Notes: generated from the sequence alone by a model not told the origin. A stretch of DNA of 64,000 nucleotides from Spongiibacter thalassae (GCF_012272835.1 NZ_JAAWWK010000003.1:310001-374000); one strand, 5' to 3'. Positions 26,485 through 36,992 are shown, numbered from the stretch's first letter. Numbers and translations: made by a program.

Positions 26485-26498
26485 GTCAAATATTCGAC
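26485..26498. promoter_or_regulatory. Candidate FleQ-type operator upstream of the FleQ-like gene
   Basis: GTCAAATATTCGAC is a near-palindrome (TGTC/GACA arms just outside) that matches the Pseudomonas FleQ consensus GTCAATAAATTGAC at 10 of 14 positions by my count. It lies 16-29 bases before the FleQ-like start codon, a position suited to autorepression. Short site, so a chance match is possible. Confidence 0.35.
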
Positions 26499-26513
26499 AA
26501 GGCGGCCCGTATA

Positions 26514-27836
26514 GTGAAGCCCGTAACAGTATTGCTCAGTGCCGCTGAGCCTCAAGCGGCATTGTTTGCTGAAATGATTGCGGCGCTGGGTTGCCGTCAG
26601 GCAGACAATGCCAGCAGCGACGCCGAGGCACTGGTATTGGCCGAGGGCGGCGATATCGCGGCGTTGTCCGCAGCCCAACGAGAACTCCCGGTAATCGCTA
26701 TGCCCTCACAGCGGCGCACCGCTGAAAAAGCAGGGCTGGCCGTTTTCGCAGTATTGTCCACGCCGCTGTTTGACAGCCTGTTGCACAGCCTTCGTCGCCT
26801 GTCTGCACAGTTGCCTGGGCATTATGCGGAAAACAATCACGATATCGGCATAGTCGCTCACAGTGAGCCGATGCGGCGTTTACAACAACTTGTTCAGCAG
26901 GTGGCAGCGAAATCGGTGACGGTTATGCTGTCTGGACCATCGGGGGCAGGGAAGGAAGTTGTCGCGCGCAGCATACACCAATTATCAGCACGCTCAGCCA
27001 AGGCCTTCGTGCCGGTGAATTGCGGCGCTATTCCCCGTGAACTGCTTGAGTCTGAGCTATTTGGTCACGAAAGGGGGGCCTTTACCGGTGCGATAAGCAG
27101 CCGGGCGGGGCGCTTTGAGCTGGCCGATGGCGGCACCTTGTTTCTCGATGAAATCGGCGATATGCCACTGGATATGCAGGTGAAAATATTGCGTGCGATT
27201 CAGGAGAAGTGTTTTGAACGAGTAGGCTCCAATACCACCCGAAGTGCAGACGTGCGTATTATCGCCGCCACTCACCGTGACCTCCCGGCAATGATCGCCG
27301 CAGGTGAGTTTCGCGAAGATTTATTCTATCGCTTGAATGTCTTCCCAATTGCTGTGCCAGGGCTGGCTCAGCGCCGGGAAGATATACCGGCCCTGGTGAT
27401 TGATATCAGTGAACAGCTGGCGCAGGACGGCGTCGGTGAGCTGCGATTATCTCCCGCTGCGCTGGCGTCCCTGCAGTGCCACCCGTGGTCGGGAAACGTG
27501 CGTGAGCTGGCCAATTTACTCGAGCGACTGGCAATAATGTACAACGGCGAGATGGTGGGTTTTGCCGACCTGCCCGAGGCCTATCGGTGGGAAATGGACG
27601 ACTGGCAGCAGCCGGCCATCGAAGACGTAGCCCTACAGCGCTCAACACCCAGGGCGAAATTCTCAGCTGGAGGCATTGATCTTAAAGCGGAGGTCAGAGA
27701 GTTGGAAATACGGCGTATTCGGGAAAGCCTAGAATACGCCAATGGCGTGGTAAGTCAGGCCGCTAAACAGTTGGGTTTGCAGCGCACCACGCTAATCGAA
27801 AAAATGCGCAAATACGGCCTGGCCAATAAGTGTTAA
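26514..27836 (+). CDS. fleQ: Sigma-54-dependent activator, FleQ/FlrA-like
   Basis: 440-residue enhancer-binding protein. Residues ~1-115 form a weak receiver-like domain (no clear phosphorylatable Asp site), as in FleQ. The AAA+ domain (~125-350) has Walker [10 protein letters not shown], the sigma-54 contact GAFTGA and Walker B LFLDEIGD. The C-terminal Fis-type HTH ends [26 protein letters not shown], very like FleQ. In Pseudomonas FleQ controls flagella and, in response to c-di-GMP, exopolysaccharide genes. No flagellar genes are in this window, so the second role, possibly on the bcs genes, is attractive but inferred. GTG 26514 is taken as start because the conserved protein begins there. 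Confidence 0.8.
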   Translation: MKPVTVLLSAAEPQAALFAEMIAALGCRQADNASSDAEALVLAEGGDIAALSAAQRELPVIAMPSQRRTAEKAGLAVFAVLSTPLFDSLLHSLRRLSAQLPGHYAENNHDIGIVAHSEPMRRLQQLVQQVAAKSVTVMLSGPSGAGKEVVARSIHQLSARSAKAFVPVNCGAIPRELLESELFGHERGAFTGAISSRAGRFELADGGTLFLDEIGDMPLDMQVKILRAIQEKCFERVGSNTTRSADVRIIAATHRDLPAMIAAGEFREDLFYRLNVFPIAVPGLAQRREDIPALVIDISEQLAQDGVGELRLSPAALASLQCHPWSGNVRELANLLERLAIMYNGEMVGFADLPEAYRWEMDDWQQPAIEDVALQRSTPRAKFSAGGIDLKAEVRELEIRRIRESLEYANGVVSQAAKQLGLQRTTLIEKMRKYGLANKC

Positions 27837-27847
27837 ATACACCGACC

Positions 27848-28201
27848 CTAACCCCCGGAAAGTTTAACCCTATAGCCCATATCTTCGAGTAACTTCTTCA
27901 GCGCAAGCCGCTGGTCTCCCTGAAATTCCAATACGCCGTCCTTTACCGCGCCACCAATGCTGAGTTTTTGCTTAAGTGTTTTAGCCAGGGACTTCAGCTC
28001 GGCATCGTCGAGGGGCAGGCCGCTGACCAGGCTGACACCCTTGCCCTTGCGGCCTTTGGTTTCGCGGCTGATGCGCACTATGCCGTCACCGGTTGGTCGG
28101 CTTTTGCTGCGGGCGATTTCCTTGCAGCGGCAGCGGTCTATGGCCTCGGCACAATCCGGGCAAAGTCGTCCGGTGTCGGTGGAATAGACAAGGCGTGACA
28201 T
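27848..28201 (-). CDS. yciH: SUI1/eIF1-like translation factor YciH
   Basis: 117-residue YciH protein. An N-terminal Cys-rich knuckle (CPDC, then CRC) is followed by the SUI1/eIF1 fold with VRISRETKGRKGKGVSLVSGLPL and the end block KKLLEDMGYRVKLSGG. YciH binds the 30S subunit and reduces initiation by non-canonical complexes in E. coli. ATG 28201 has GGAG 6 bases upstream; a longer frame start overlapping slyX is unlikely. Convergent with the FleQ-like gene, divergent from slyX. Confidence 0.93.
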   Translation of the reverse strand: MSRLVYSTDTGRLCPDCAEAIDRCRCKEIARSKSRPTGDGIVRISRETKGRKGKGVSLVSGLPLDDAELKSLAKTLKQKLSIGGAVKDGVLEFQGDQRLALKKLLEDMGYRVKLSGG

Positions 28202-28275
28202 GGTGATCTCCAAAACGGCGCGGTGACAATGGGAAAGGCGTATAATCGCCGCATTATCCAATAGAGAGACGATTG

Positions 28276-28530
28276 ATGCCAATGGCGAATGTTGATGTCA
28301 CAGAGCACGGCGAACTACTGATTGAGTTACAGACTCAGGTCGCGTTTCAGGAAGACCTGTTATCCGCATTGAATGATCGGGTAACCGAACAGGATCGGGA
28401 GTTGCGCACATTGCGTGAGCAGATGAAGGCTCTGGGTGCCGTTACGGCGCAGTTGCGGGTGATGCTGGAAGAGCAGGGGGCAGGTGGAGAAAGTGTGGCC
28501 AGCGCCATAGAGCGCCCGCCACACTATTAG
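28276..28530 (+). CDS. slyX: SlyX family protein
   Basis: 84-residue coiled-coil protein: LLIELQTQVAFQEDLLSALNDRVTEQ split across heptads, and the C-terminal PPHY that is typical of SlyX. Function is not established. ATG 28276 follows GAGAGAC; a second ATG at 28282 is possible. It shares a 74-base divergent region with yciH and is convergent with the next gene (3-base gap). Confidence 0.92.
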   Translation: MPMANVDVTEHGELLIELQTQVAFQEDLLSALNDRVTEQDRELRTLREQMKALGAVTAQLRVMLEEQGAGGESVASAIERPPHY

Positions 28531-28533
28531 TTT

Positions 28534-28932
28534 TTACGACTTGTCCAGAACAAGGACATCTTCAGCCTGGGGGCCTTTTTCGCCATCGCTGAGGACGAAT
28601 TCGACTTCCTGCCCCTCAACAAGGCTGCGACGACCGCGGCCTTTGTCGCGAATCGAGCGAAAGTGTACAAAGACGTCTTCGCCGTTTTCCCGTGTAATAA
28701 ATCCGTAGCCCTTGCTGACATTGAACCACTTTACCGCACCCCGTTCACGCTTGGTGCTGAGCTTGTCAACGAGATCAGGCAAGCGCGGAGAGACCAGAAT
28801 GGCGGCAAGTACAGCGGCGAAGACTACCGCAGCGGGGAGCGCTTGAAAGCTGTCCAGACCAAGCTGTGAAAGAGAAAAAAGGCTAAGTGCTGCAATAGCG
28901 GCAGCGACAACAGTTCTGATTATTAATAGCAT
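28534..28932 (-). CDS. Membrane-anchored cold-shock domain protein
   Basis: 132 residues: two hydrophobic helices at the N-terminus (about 1-25 and 30-50), a charged linker, then a complete cold-shock domain (about 63-132). Both RNA-binding motifs are intact: KGYGFI (RNP1) and DVFVHF (RNP2). It likely tethers a nucleic-acid-binding domain to the inner membrane on the cytosolic side. ATG 28932 is chosen; the frame is open to a TTG 45 bases upstream with no better ribosome site. Similar CSD-plus-membrane proteins exist in Pseudomonas relatives but their role is unclear. Confidence 0.85.
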   Translation of the reverse strand: MLLIIRTVVAAAIAALSLFSLSQLGLDSFQALPAAVVFAAVLAAILVSPRLPDLVDKLSTKRERGAVKWFNVSKGYGFITRENGEDVFVHFRSIRDKGRGRRSLVEGQEVEFVLSDGEKGPQAEDVLVLDKS

Positions 28933-29014
28933 AGATAAATAGTAACCAAATAATAAAAAATCGACAAAATACGGCAAATGACGGCAATTATGCCGCCAAG
29001 TGCAGAGTATAGCA

Positions 29015-29857
29015 TTAGCCGCCGTCTACGTCTTTCGCCAACTGCCGCAGGCCGAAGCGCCGTTCCAGAATGGCGTCTTTCAATCGTGACGGCAGTTGGC
29101 CGAGGAGGTGAAGGCTGCGGTGCCCATGAGCGACGCCAAGGTAAGGGGGACTGCGGCGCTTCTCGGCTGCGGCAATGATCTTCTCTGCGACCACCATGGC
29201 AGGAGTGGCGTCGCGCTGGGACAGCCCTGCGCGTTCAGCGATACGGGCAGCAAGGGGCTGGTAGCGCGGTGAAAGTGTACTGTTCGCCAGTTCCGCGCTC
29301 GCGCGATTGGCAAACTTCGATTGAATGGCGCCGGCGCGAACCACCATCACCTGAACACCAAAGGGGGCCAGCTCCATTCTCAGTACATCACTCAGGGTGT
29401 GCAGTGCAGACTTGCTGGCGCAATACCCGCCCGCGAAGGGAGTGCCAAGGCCGGCGGAAACACTGCCGATATTCACCACCGTGCTGCCTGCATGAAGGCT
29501 CTCGATCACCCTCTGCACAAGGTGCAGGGGGGCAACGGTATTAATGGCTAATTGTTGCTGCAGGCGATCGATTGGCAGGTCGAGGAGTGGCCCCATCGCG
29601 CCGTATCCGGCGTTGTTGATGAGCAGGTCGAGACGAGGGTTGTCCCGCTGTATTTCGTCGCATAGACGACCCACCGCTTCGGTGTCTGCAACGTCCAGCG
29701 CCCGGCGCAGTATGTTCGAATGATCTATGCGGATATCTTCAGCGCAGCGCGCTGTTGCGTAAACACGGTAACCGAGATTCAAACAGTGCGTCGCCAAAGC
29801 CTCACCAAGCCCGCTGGAACAACCGGTGATAAGGGCAACACGTGTTTTTGTAGGCAT
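29015..29857 (-). CDS. Short-chain dehydrogenase/reductase (SDR) family oxidoreductase
   Basis: 280-residue classical SDR: NAD(P)-binding TGCSSGLGE at 12-20, NNAGYG near 81-86, active-site Ser in [10 protein letters not shown] and Y-x3-K in YCASK (about 145-149). The family reduces or oxidises carbonyl/alcohol groups; the substrate is unknown. The Arg at the end of strand 2 (ATAR) suggests NADP preference (inference). It is a single gene between the membrane cold-shock protein and the divergent histidine kinase. Confidence 0.9.
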   Translation of the reverse strand: MPTKTRVALITGCSSGLGEALATHCLNLGYRVYATARCAEDIRIDHSNILRRALDVADTEAVGRLCDEIQRDNPRLDLLINNAGYGAMGPLLDLPIDRLQQQLAINTVAPLHLVQRVIESLHAGSTVVNIGSVSAGLGTPFAGGYCASKSALHTLSDVLRMELAPFGVQVMVVRAGAIQSKFANRASAELANSTLSPRYQPLAARIAERAGLSQRDATPAMVVAEKIIAAAEKRRSPPYLGVAHGHRSLHLLGQLPSRLKDAILERRFGLRQLAKDVDGG

Positions 29858-29997
29858 AGTTCACATTTTCCCGAGTCTAATCATGATGTTTAGTGGTAAC
29901 TACGAATGGGGTTACGCCCAAATTCCGGCGATGATGGCGAAGTATTTGCGGACCGGATAATACTACCTCCGCATGTGGTTTACAGGGAGATTATTGC

Positions 29998-32628
29998 ATG
30001 GGCCTAGTCCTGTGTTCGCTTAAAGCGGCAGCTAGCGAAGGACAAACCAGGGCTTTTGGCTTATTGGCTGGCGGCGTGGTGGTCGCCTGCATCGGACTTT
30101 TCGCCGGTCTGTTTCTCATAATTACCAACTTTCAGAGTAAAACAACAGACCATACCGAGCAGTCGCAATTTTTCAACTTTTCCAGAAACTATGTTGAGTT
30201 GAGTCAGTTATTGCAACATGGCGCGATCATCAACGATTGGGCTGCCCGGCGGGAGAGTGGCGATATTCAGGGGCTCGCGCAACTTCAAAATGATTTTCGA
30301 CGGTCTGAGGTGTTGCTGCGCGCGATGCCGTATAAAGCGGATGTGGGTCCCGCCCTGGAGCGTCTTCATTCCATTTTGTCACTATACCGCGCCGACGTTG
30401 CCGGAAAATTTCCGTTAAATTTCAAGCTGGATCAAAAAGCCATTGCCGATGCGCTGGCAGAATTGGAGGCGGAGCGGGACAGCCGATTTGTCCTGTATCG
30501 CGACAGAATTTCCAATGCACGTCGCCACGCGTTGACCTTCGAAATCAGCTTTGTTCTGGGGCTGTGCTTCCTGCTGTGTGCTTGCCTCTACGGGCTGCGT
30601 GTTTTGGCAGAGCTGAGGCAGCGCAGTATTGATCTGGCATTTCAACGACAGCGCGCAGAATCATTGGTGGAGGGGTTACCCGGTGCCGTTCTGGTGTGCA
30701 AAATCAACGGCGAAATCGTCGGCCAAAGCGCTACCGTCCACCGTCTGCTGGGTTATCGTCCAGCAGACTTGGTTGGCCAATCTATAGATATGCTGTTCCC
30801 TGAACGATTCCGCGCGCAGTTTCAGGTCTTTATCCGCAATTTTTTGGCTGGGGCGGGGGGGGACGATAACAGCGGTAAAGGTAGGGAAATGGTAATGGCC
30901 AGCCACAGTGGCCGCGAGATGGCGATGGAGCTCCAGCTCGGTCGCTTCGATGACGTTGAAAAGGGCTCGATGTTTCTGCTGCAACTGCGAGATGTCAGTG
31001 ACCAAAAGCTCCTGCATGAACAATATCAGTATTCCGAGCAGCGCTTCAGTCTGGCCATACGCGCGTCGGGCGTCGGCATATGGGACTGGAATCTGCGCAC
31101 CCATATGGTCTATGTCAGCCAGAGCTGGCTGGCATTGGTAGGTGAAGAAAGCCGGCTGCCGAGCAAGGATTTAGAGCTGTTCAGTCGGTGTATCGCGGCT
31201 GACGACCAGGCTGAGCTTCGCAAGAAGATGTTTGACTTCCTGCGCAGTACAGAGAAAACGCTATCGTTTGAGCATCAATTAAAGCGTGCCAACGGCCGCT
31301 TGGTGGAAGTGGTTTGCCATATCGCAGCCCAGCGAGATGCGACCGGTCGGGTAACGCGGATTGTCGGTGTTCACCGGGATATCACTGAATATAAAGAGTT
31401 TACCCGTCAAAAAGACGCGGCACTGCGCCAGCTGCAGGATAAATTACGGCTTGCGACCATGCAGATCACACAGGCAGAGCAGGCCGTTGCCGAGGCGGCC
31501 AGTGGTCGGGAAACGTTCTTTAACGTGGTTGGTCATGAAATTCGCACGCCAATGAACGCCATCGTTGGTATGAGCGATCTTCTGTTTAAAACCCGCTTGG
31601 ATCGCGAGCAAAAAAGCATGCTCGATACCATACGCAGGTCTTCGTCGAATTTGCTGGCCACCCTGGACGGCATCGTCGATTTCAGCGCATTGGAAAGCGG
31701 CGAGTTGCAGCTACAGCCGGAAAATGTGCAGTTGCTGGATGTCGTGGAAAACCTGGTAGAAAGTTTTGCCGGACAAGCGGAAAAACATAAGCAGCAACTA
31801 CTGTTGCAGGTTGATCCTAATTTAAGTTCGAGCTTTTATACCGATCCGCGGCGGCTTCGTCAGGTAATTTCGGCACTGCTCGAGAACGCCCTGAAATTTT
31901 CCGTGTATACGGTGCCGCGGGGGATCGCTCAGTTGCGCTTGCGAGCGGCAGGAGAGACAGAGGTTTCGCGCCATAGCTGGGCCAGTTTGGTGGTCGAGGT
32001 CCGCGACAACGGGGTGGGCATTCCCGAGAACGTACGGGAGCAGATTTTTACCGCCTTTGTGCAGGTTGAAGGCAGTCGCGCTCGCCGGTTTGGTGGCCTC
32101 GGCCTGGGGCTGGCCGTTGCCAGTGGGCTGGTCAAGTTGATGGGTGGGGTGATCGAAGTGGATGAGGTCGGCGGCGAATGGACTTGCTTCCGTGTGTTGC
32201 TGCCCTCCAGAGATCCGATCATTTCCCAGCTCAGCCCGGTCAGCCGGGACGAGGCCATGGTATTGCTGTATACCGAAGATGCGCGCCTGCGAGAGAATGT
32301 GGCCATTGCCCTGCAACGATACGGATGGTGGGCCCGGCAGTTCGGCGACCGGGAGTCATTGCTCAACAAAATGCGCTCAATGAACCTCGGGCAGGATCGA
32401 CAAAAGCTGATTCTGTTAACCGACAATGCCTCCCAGGTACTCTCCGAGGAGTGCGAAAAGCGAAGCATTCATCGCCTGTTGATGACGCCCCGCCCGCGGG
32501 ACGCTGAGGCCAAAAGCGCTGCGGGAGTCTTTCTCGACCCGCTATTGCCCTCGCAGCTGAATCGGCAACTCAGTCGGCTATTTCCACCTTCAGTCAGCCT
32601 TGTAAAGGCACAGCGTCCGGCGGGTTAA
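29998..32628 (+). CDS. Sensor histidine kinase with two PAS domains and C-terminal pseudo-receiver
   Basis: 876 residues: TM1 (20-43), periplasmic helical region (about 45-175), TM2 (about 178-200), PAS (about 220-340), PAS-PAC (about 345-465), HisKA with His513 in [13 protein letters not shown], then HATPase (N box LLENALKF, G boxes VRDNGVGIP and GGLGLGLAV). About 750-870 looks like a receiver fold that has lost its landmarks: no Asp in the strand-3 position (ILLTDN) and MTPRP where KP is expected. This is a BarA/GacS-like layout without a working receiver or HPt. AGGGAGA precedes the ATG. No response regulator gene is adjacent, so it is an orphan. Its stop overlaps the cold-shock gene end by 4 bases. 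Confidence 0.88.
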   Translation: MGLVLCSLKAAASEGQTRAFGLLAGGVVVACIGLFAGLFLIITNFQSKTTDHTEQSQFFNFSRNYVELSQLLQHGAIINDWAARRESGDIQGLAQLQNDFRRSEVLLRAMPYKADVGPALERLHSILSLYRADVAGKFPLNFKLDQKAIADALAELEAERDSRFVLYRDRISNARRHALTFEISFVLGLCFLLCACLYGLRVLAELRQRSIDLAFQRQRAESLVEGLPGAVLVCKINGEIVGQSATVHRLLGYRPADLVGQSIDMLFPERFRAQFQVFIRNFLAGAGGDDNSGKGREMVMASHSGREMAMELQLGRFDDVEKGSMFLLQLRDVSDQKLLHEQYQYSEQRFSLAIRASGVGIWDWNLRTHMVYVSQSWLALVGEESRLPSKDLELFSRCIAADDQAELRKKMFDFLRSTEKTLSFEHQLKRANGRLVEVVCHIAAQRDATGRVTRIVGVHRDITEYKEFTRQKDAALRQLQDKLRLATMQITQAEQAVAEAASGRETFFNVVGHEIRTPMNAIVGMSDLLFKTRLDREQKSMLDTIRRSSSNLLATLDGIVDFSALESGELQLQPENVQLLDVVENLVESFAGQAEKHKQQLLLQVDPNLSSSFYTDPRRLRQVISALLENALKFSVYTVPRGIAQLRLRAAGETEVSRHSWASLVVEVRDNGVGIPENVREQIFTAFVQVEGSRARRFGGLGLGLAVASGLVKLMGGVIEVDEVGGEWTCFRVLLPSRDPIISQLSPVSRDEAMVLLYTEDARLRENVAIALQRYGWWARQFGDRESLLNKMRSMNLGQDRQKLILLTDNASQVLSEECEKRSIHRLLMTPRPRDAEAKSAAGVFLDPLLPSQLNRQLSRLFPPSVSLVKAQRPAG

Positions 32629-32834
32629 ACCTTCATAACATCTTCCGCTTGAAGTCCCTTCGGGCCCTCGATCACATTAAATTCCACGCTTTGCCCCTCG
32701 TCCAGGGTGCGGTAGCCATCGCCGCGAATGGAGCGAAAGTGAACGAATACATCGTCGCCCTCACTGCGGGTGATAAAGCCAAAACCCTTTGCGTTGTTGA
32801 ACCACTTAACAGTCCCGGTTACTCGGTTGCTCAT
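32625..32834 (-). CDS. CspA-family cold-shock protein
   Basis: 69-residue single cold-shock domain: KGFGFI (RNP1) and DVFVHF (RNP2), preceded by GTVKWFN. An RNA/ssDNA-binding chaperone in the cytosol. It has a long leader: the best promoter is about 220 bases upstream, and the leader contains a terminator-like hairpin, consistent with the regulated 5' UTRs of cspA genes. Its domain closely resembles that of the membrane-anchored protein at 28534-28932 (shared [10 protein letters not shown]), so the two are likely related. Confidence 0.94.
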   Translation of the reverse strand: MSNRVTGTVKWFNNAKGFGFITRSEGDDVFVHFRSIRGDGYRTLDEGQSVEFNVIEGPKGLQAEDVMKV

Positions 32835-32936
32835 TGCATTTCCTCTATGACTTCACTGTTCAGAGTTGCTGGATTGCTTTGAATGAAGCGCGGCTGTCCC
32901 CTCGGCTTCCGTGGAGGGCACCCATGCGCTCGGTAT

Positions 32937-32979
32937 AAAAAAGCCCCGTAAGCCAGCACGCGAAGCGGTGCTGCCGGGC
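32937..32979 (-). promoter_or_regulatory. Terminator-like hairpin in the cold-shock gene leader
   Basis: On the minus strand, GCCC/GGGC arms (32976-32979 with 32943-32946) enclose an inner 6-base stem (CAGCAC/GTGCTG, 32954-32959 with 32968-32973), followed by six T (32937-32942). It sits about 105 bases before the cold-shock start codon and downstream of the predicted promoter, so it could act as an attenuator. This and the promoter and valS terminator below account for the 337-base gene-free stretch 32835-33171. Confidence 0.5.
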
Positions 32980-33058
32980 GGTGTTGTCGGCTTTAGCGAC
33001 AGTGTGGTGGGAAAAACTAACATCGGCTTTTGGCGGGTATATCTGCCTTGACGGTTCT

Positions 33059-33086
33059 ACTATAACGATTGAAAAGGATTTGTCTA
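33059..33086 (-). promoter_or_regulatory. Candidate promoter of the cold-shock gene
   Basis: TAGACA (33081-33086) and TATAGT (33059-33064) on the minus strand, each one base from consensus, spaced by 16 bases. The start would be near 33052, giving a leader of about 218 nt before the cold-shock ATG. Confidence 0.55.
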
Positions 33087-33110
33087 CGGTTAGAGCGAGG
33101 GGAGTGCGAC

Positions 33111-33141
33111 AAAATGTCCGCGACCCCGGGCGGGTGCGGAC
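33111..33141 (-). terminator. Candidate valS terminator
   Basis: GTCCGC/GCGGAC arms (33136-33141 and 33116-33121) with additional inner G-C pairs, followed on the minus strand by ATTTTG. It lies 31 bases after the valS stop. The T-run is short, so efficiency may be modest. Confidence 0.5.
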
Positions 33142-33171
33142 AGAATGAGGAAGGGGAGCAGGCTGTCGTAA

Positions 33172-36036
33172 TCAGAGGGTTTTGAAGGACTCGATCTGCT
33201 CGACAAGACGCTGACGGGCGCTTTCCTGGCCACTGAGCTTTTCGCGCTCTTTCTCGACAACCGCGGCCGGTGCCTTATCGACAAAACCTGCGCTGGATAA
33301 TTTCCCGGCAATTCTGGCGATATCCTTATCCAGCTTGGCTATTTCCTTTTCCAGTCGGGCAATCTCGGCGGCGGTGTCGATCAGGCCCGCCATAGGCACC
33401 AGCACTTCCATTTCGCCGACGAGCTGTGTCGCCGACATAGGAGCGGGCTTGTCACCCAGGGCGTCAATGGTGTCGAGCTTGGCCAGCTTGATCAGGAATT
33501 GACGGTTTTCCTCCAGGCGACGCAGATCTTCCGCCCCGGCATTGCGCAGCAATACCGGGATACTCTTCGACGGTGGCACATTCATCTCGCCGCGAATATT
33601 TCGCACCGCGGTAATCAACGCTTTCAGCCACTCAGCATCCTCCAGAGCAACGGTGTCTTCGTCGCAGCCCTCGTTGACCGGGTAGCTCTGAAGCATAATG
33701 CTGCTGCCGGGGGCAAAGCGATCACCGAGAGCGATCGGTGCGACCCGCTGCCAGATTTCCTCAGTAATAAAGGGCATAAAGGGGTGGGCGAGACGTAGCG
33801 TCGCCTCCAACACGGTGATCAGCGTGCGTCGAGTGCCACGTTTAGCCGCCTCGCTGGCGTTGTCGTCCCACAATACGGGCTTGGACAGCTCCAGATACCA
33901 GTCACAGTATTCGTTCCAGATGAATTCATAGATTTCCTGGGAGGCATGATCCAGGCGGTAGTTGTCCATCGCGGCGCCAACGCGCTGCTGTGCTTGACCA
34001 AGTCTCGCAAGTATCCAGCGGTCGGCGAGGCTAAGAACCACCTCTTCACCGTTGCTGCCACAATCCTGCCCCTCGGTGTTCATCAGCACGTAGCGGGCCG
34101 CATTCCAGATTTTATTGCAGAAATTCCGGTAGCCTTCGAGTCGCTTCATATCCCAGTTGATATCGCGACCGGTTGAGGCCAGTGAATAAAGGGCGAAACG
34201 CAGGGCGTCGGTGCCGTGGGCGCCAATACCGTCAGGGAAGGCCTTGCGAGTATTCCTGGCGATTTTTTCTGCCAATTGCGGCTGCATCATATTGCCGGTG
34301 CGTTTTTGTACCAGCTCTTCAAGACCTATGCCGTCAATCATGTCGAGGGGGTCGAGTACATTGCCCTTGGACTTGGACATTTTCTGACCCTGCTCGTCGC
34401 GAATCAGCCCGGTAACGTAGACCTTCTTAAAGGGCACCTGGGCCGTGCCGTCTTCATTTTTCATGAAGTGCATGGTCATCATAATCATGCGGGCTACCCA
34501 GAAGAAAATGATGTCGAAGCCGGTGACCAACACCTCAGTAGGGTGAAAGGTTTTCAAACGCTCGGTATTCTCCGGCCAACCCAAGGTGCCGAAGGTCCAC
34601 AGTGCCGAGCTGAACCAGGTGTCGAGTACATCGTCGTCCTGGCGCAGCACCACAGACTCAGCCAATCCATATTTGCTGCGGGCCTCCGCTTCGTTGCGGG
34701 CGACGTAGATATTGCCGTCGGCGTCATACCAGGCTGGTACTCGGTGGCCCCACCACAGCTGTCGGGAGATGCACCAGTCCTGAATGTCACGCATCCAGCT
34801 GAAATACATATTCTCGTATTGTCTGGGCACGAACTCGATACGGCCGTCCTCAACCGCGGCGATGGCGGGCTCGGCAAGTTTTTGTGTGGCGACAAACCAT
34901 TGGTCGGTCAGCATGGGCTCAATAACCAGTCCTGAGCGATCTCCCCGGGGCACCTTTAACGCGTGGTCGTCTACCTTATCAAGCAGCCCCGCCGCCTCCA
35001 TGTCGGCAACGATTGCCTTGCGCGCGGCATAGCGATCAAGCCCTGCGTAAGCACTGGGTAAACTTGCATCCAGGTCGGTGTTGGCGCTGCTGTCGCTGTT
35101 GAATACCTCGGCGACCTCGCGAATGGCCGCGTCTTTGTCGAGGACATTAATCATTGGCAGCTGGTGGCGCTGACCCACGGCGTAGTCGTTAAAGTCGTGG
35201 GCAGGGGTGATTTTTACACAGCCGGTACCAAATTCCCGGTCTACATAGTCGTCGGCGACAATGGGAATGCGGCGGCCAACGAGGGGCAGGTCAATAAACT
35301 TGCCGATCAGTGACTGATATCGCTCGTCGGCGGGGTTGACCGCAACCGCGGTGTCGCCCAGTACGGTTTCCGGACGGGTGGTGGCGACGACCAGGTAGGT
35401 CTGCCCATCGGCCGTGGTGGCGCCGTCCGCCAATGGATAGCGGAAGTGCCACATGAAGCCCTTTTCGTCCTTGTTTTCAACTTCAAGGTCGGAAATGGCA
35501 GTGTGCAGTTTTGGGTCCCAGTTCACCAGGCGCTTGCCGCGGTAGATCAGGTTATCATCGTAGAGTCTGACAAAGACTTCCTGAACCGCTTTGTAGAAGC
35601 CGTCGTCCATGGTGAAGCGTTCATTTTCCCAGTCTACCGAAGCGCCCAAGCGACGCAATTGGCTGGTTATGGTGCCGCCGGACTCCTGTTTCCACTCCCA
35701 GACTTTTTCCAGGAAGGCGTCCCGGCCCAAATCGTGGCGGGTCTGGCCGCTCTCCGCGGCCAATTTGCGCTCCACCACCATCTGGGTGGCAATACCCGCG
35801 TGATCGGTGCCAACCTGCCACAGGGTATTGGCGCCCTTCATGCGCTGATAGCGGGTCAGGGCATCCATAATGGAGTCCTGGAAGGCGTGACCCATATGAA
35901 GGCTGCCAGTCACATTTGGTGGCGGGATCATGATGCTATGCGCGGGGCCATTGCCGCTGGGGGAGAAATACCGATTGGTCTCCCAGGTCTGATACCACTT
36001 TTTCTCAATATCAGCGGGTTGAAATGTTTTGTCCAT
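33172..36036 (-). CDS. valS: Valyl-tRNA synthetase
   Basis: Class I aminoacyl-tRNA synthetase of 954 residues (E. coli 951). The HIGH-type motif is [15 protein letters not shown] near residue 40-53 and the KMSKS motif is QKMSKSKGN near 555. The editing domain ([15 protein letters not shown]) lies between them, the anticodon domain follows, and a C-terminal coiled coil of the ValRS arm type ([19 protein letters not shown]) ends the protein. It lies downstream of pepA, holC and a small gene on the same strand, an order conserved in Pseudomonas. Confidence 0.98.
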   Translation of the reverse strand: MDKTFQPADIEKKWYQTWETNRYFSPSGNGPAHSIMIPPPNVTGSLHMGHAFQDSIMDALTRYQRMKGANTLWQVGTDHAGIATQMVVERKLAAESGQTRHDLGRDAFLEKVWEWKQESGGTITSQLRRLGASVDWENERFTMDDGFYKAVQEVFVRLYDDNLIYRGKRLVNWDPKLHTAISDLEVENKDEKGFMWHFRYPLADGATTADGQTYLVVATTRPETVLGDTAVAVNPADERYQSLIGKFIDLPLVGRRIPIVADDYVDREFGTGCVKITPAHDFNDYAVGQRHQLPMINVLDKDAAIREVAEVFNSDSSANTDLDASLPSAYAGLDRYAARKAIVADMEAAGLLDKVDDHALKVPRGDRSGLVIEPMLTDQWFVATQKLAEPAIAAVEDGRIEFVPRQYENMYFSWMRDIQDWCISRQLWWGHRVPAWYDADGNIYVARNEAEARSKYGLAESVVLRQDDDVLDTWFSSALWTFGTLGWPENTERLKTFHPTEVLVTGFDIIFFWVARMIMMTMHFMKNEDGTAQVPFKKVYVTGLIRDEQGQKMSKSKGNVLDPLDMIDGIGLEELVQKRTGNMMQPQLAEKIARNTRKAFPDGIGAHGTDALRFALYSLASTGRDINWDMKRLEGYRNFCNKIWNAARYVLMNTEGQDCGSNGEEVVLSLADRWILARLGQAQQRVGAAMDNYRLDHASQEIYEFIWNEYCDWYLELSKPVLWDDNASEAAKRGTRRTLITVLEATLRLAHPFMPFITEEIWQRVAPIALGDRFAPGSSIMLQSYPVNEGCDEDTVALEDAEWLKALITAVRNIRGEMNVPPSKSIPVLLRNAGAEDLRRLEENRQFLIKLAKLDTIDALGDKPAPMSATQLVGEMEVLVPMAGLIDTAAEIARLEKEIAKLDKDIARIAGKLSSAGFVDKAPAAVVEKEREKLSGQESARQRLVEQIESFKTL

Positions 36037-36162
36037 GGGGTTCCGTCTAAGCCGTTAGCAGCGTTGAATCGTCTCGCAGGTGGCCGGAAATGACCGCAAA
36101 GCGATTAAAAAAGGGCGCCAAGTATACTGAGTTTTAAGGTCAAGGGGCAAAACCTCCGGGCT

Positions 36163-36543
36163 TTATCCGCGACTTTGTTGATGCCACCGGGCCAATATTT
36201 CGCTGTCGAGCTTGAGCAGCCGGCGGCGCAACTCGGCTTCAATGTCAGGCAGCAAGTCATCGATCAATGCCTGAATAAAGACTTCACGGCTGTGATCGTC
36301 GTCGCCGGGGTAGTGGTGTTCGCGGGCGGTTTCCTCGGCATCCGCCGGTGTATCGCTATAGCGGACGCCACTGTCCGCGAGCGAAGGAGCGGCGGGATCA
36401 GCCTGAAACGTGGGCGACGGCTCCAGAATATCGTCAAGCACCGGGATGTGCTGCAATCGATCGGAGTCATCAGCCAGAGATTTTTTAAGGTCTTCCAAAT
36501 CCGATAGTAAAGGCGAGTGTCTCGTTGAGCCGGAATCTTTCAT
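36163..36543 (-). CDS. Hypothetical acidic protein between holC and valS
   Basis: 126-residue, strongly acidic protein without membrane segments. The middle is low in complexity and rich in Asp, Glu, Ser and Pro; the end (REVFIQALIDDLLPDIEAEL and RRRLLKL) is a predicted amphipathic helix region and probably the conserved part. A small gene at the same place between holC and valS is also present in Pseudomonas, with no assigned function. ATG 36543 is preferred; the open frame upstream overlaps holC. It starts 7 bases before the holC stop codon region, so it is coupled to holC. Confidence 0.75.
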   Translation of the reverse strand: MKDSGSTRHSPLLSDLEDLKKSLADDSDRLQHIPVLDDILEPSPTFQADPAAPSLADSGVRYSDTPADAEETAREHHYPGDDDHSREVFIQALIDDLLPDIEAELRRRLLKLDSEILARWHQQSRG

Positions 36544-36550
36544 GCTGTCC

Positions 36551-36985
36551 TCAAACACGGATATTGTGGTTGAAAAGGGGGTATCCCCGGTGTTTGTAGA
36601 AAGCGTAACGCTGCCGCGACGCTTGCAACAGCTCGTCCTGCTGAAAGACAAGCTCGGCTACGCGCTGAAAGCGACTGAATAGCGCCGGAACCTCGGCACC
36701 CAGATTGATTAATACATCGTCGTGGTCGCCGTAATGGCTCTCGGCCTCGGCCGCGGACAGGATGGCAACACTCTCGAGCTGCCGACCGTCGTGACCGTGG
36801 GGCACAAAAGCCTCTGCGCGATAGCCCCAAAGCTGCTCGCCCAGCTCAGTGACAACCGCGTCGTCAGCTGCAATAACAACCACCCTGTGGCGGCTATTCA
36901 CCGCCTTTTCCACCAAACGGCAGCAATAGTGCAATGCGGCGCTGGGGTCATCGGTAGACAGTATGTAAAAATCAACCCGGGTCAT
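36551..36985 (-). CDS. holC: DNA polymerase III chi subunit
   Basis: 144-residue chi subunit, which links the clamp loader (via psi) to single-stranded DNA-binding protein. Recognisable blocks are MTRVDFYIL at the start, ALHYCCRLVEKAVNSRHRV and the central EQLWGYRAEAFVPHG, with a late DVLINLG. ATG 36985 is 7 bases after the pepA stop, so the start is well fixed; the longer open frame runs into pepA. Part of the conserved pepA-holC-X-valS cluster. Confidence 0.93.
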   Translation of the reverse strand: MTRVDFYILSTDDPSAALHYCCRLVEKAVNSRHRVVVIAADDAVVTELGEQLWGYRAEAFVPHGHDGRQLESVAILSAAEAESHYGDHDDVLINLGAEVPALFSRFQRVAELVFQQDELLQASRQRYAFYKHRGYPLFNHNIRV

Positions 36986-36992
36986 TAACCGC

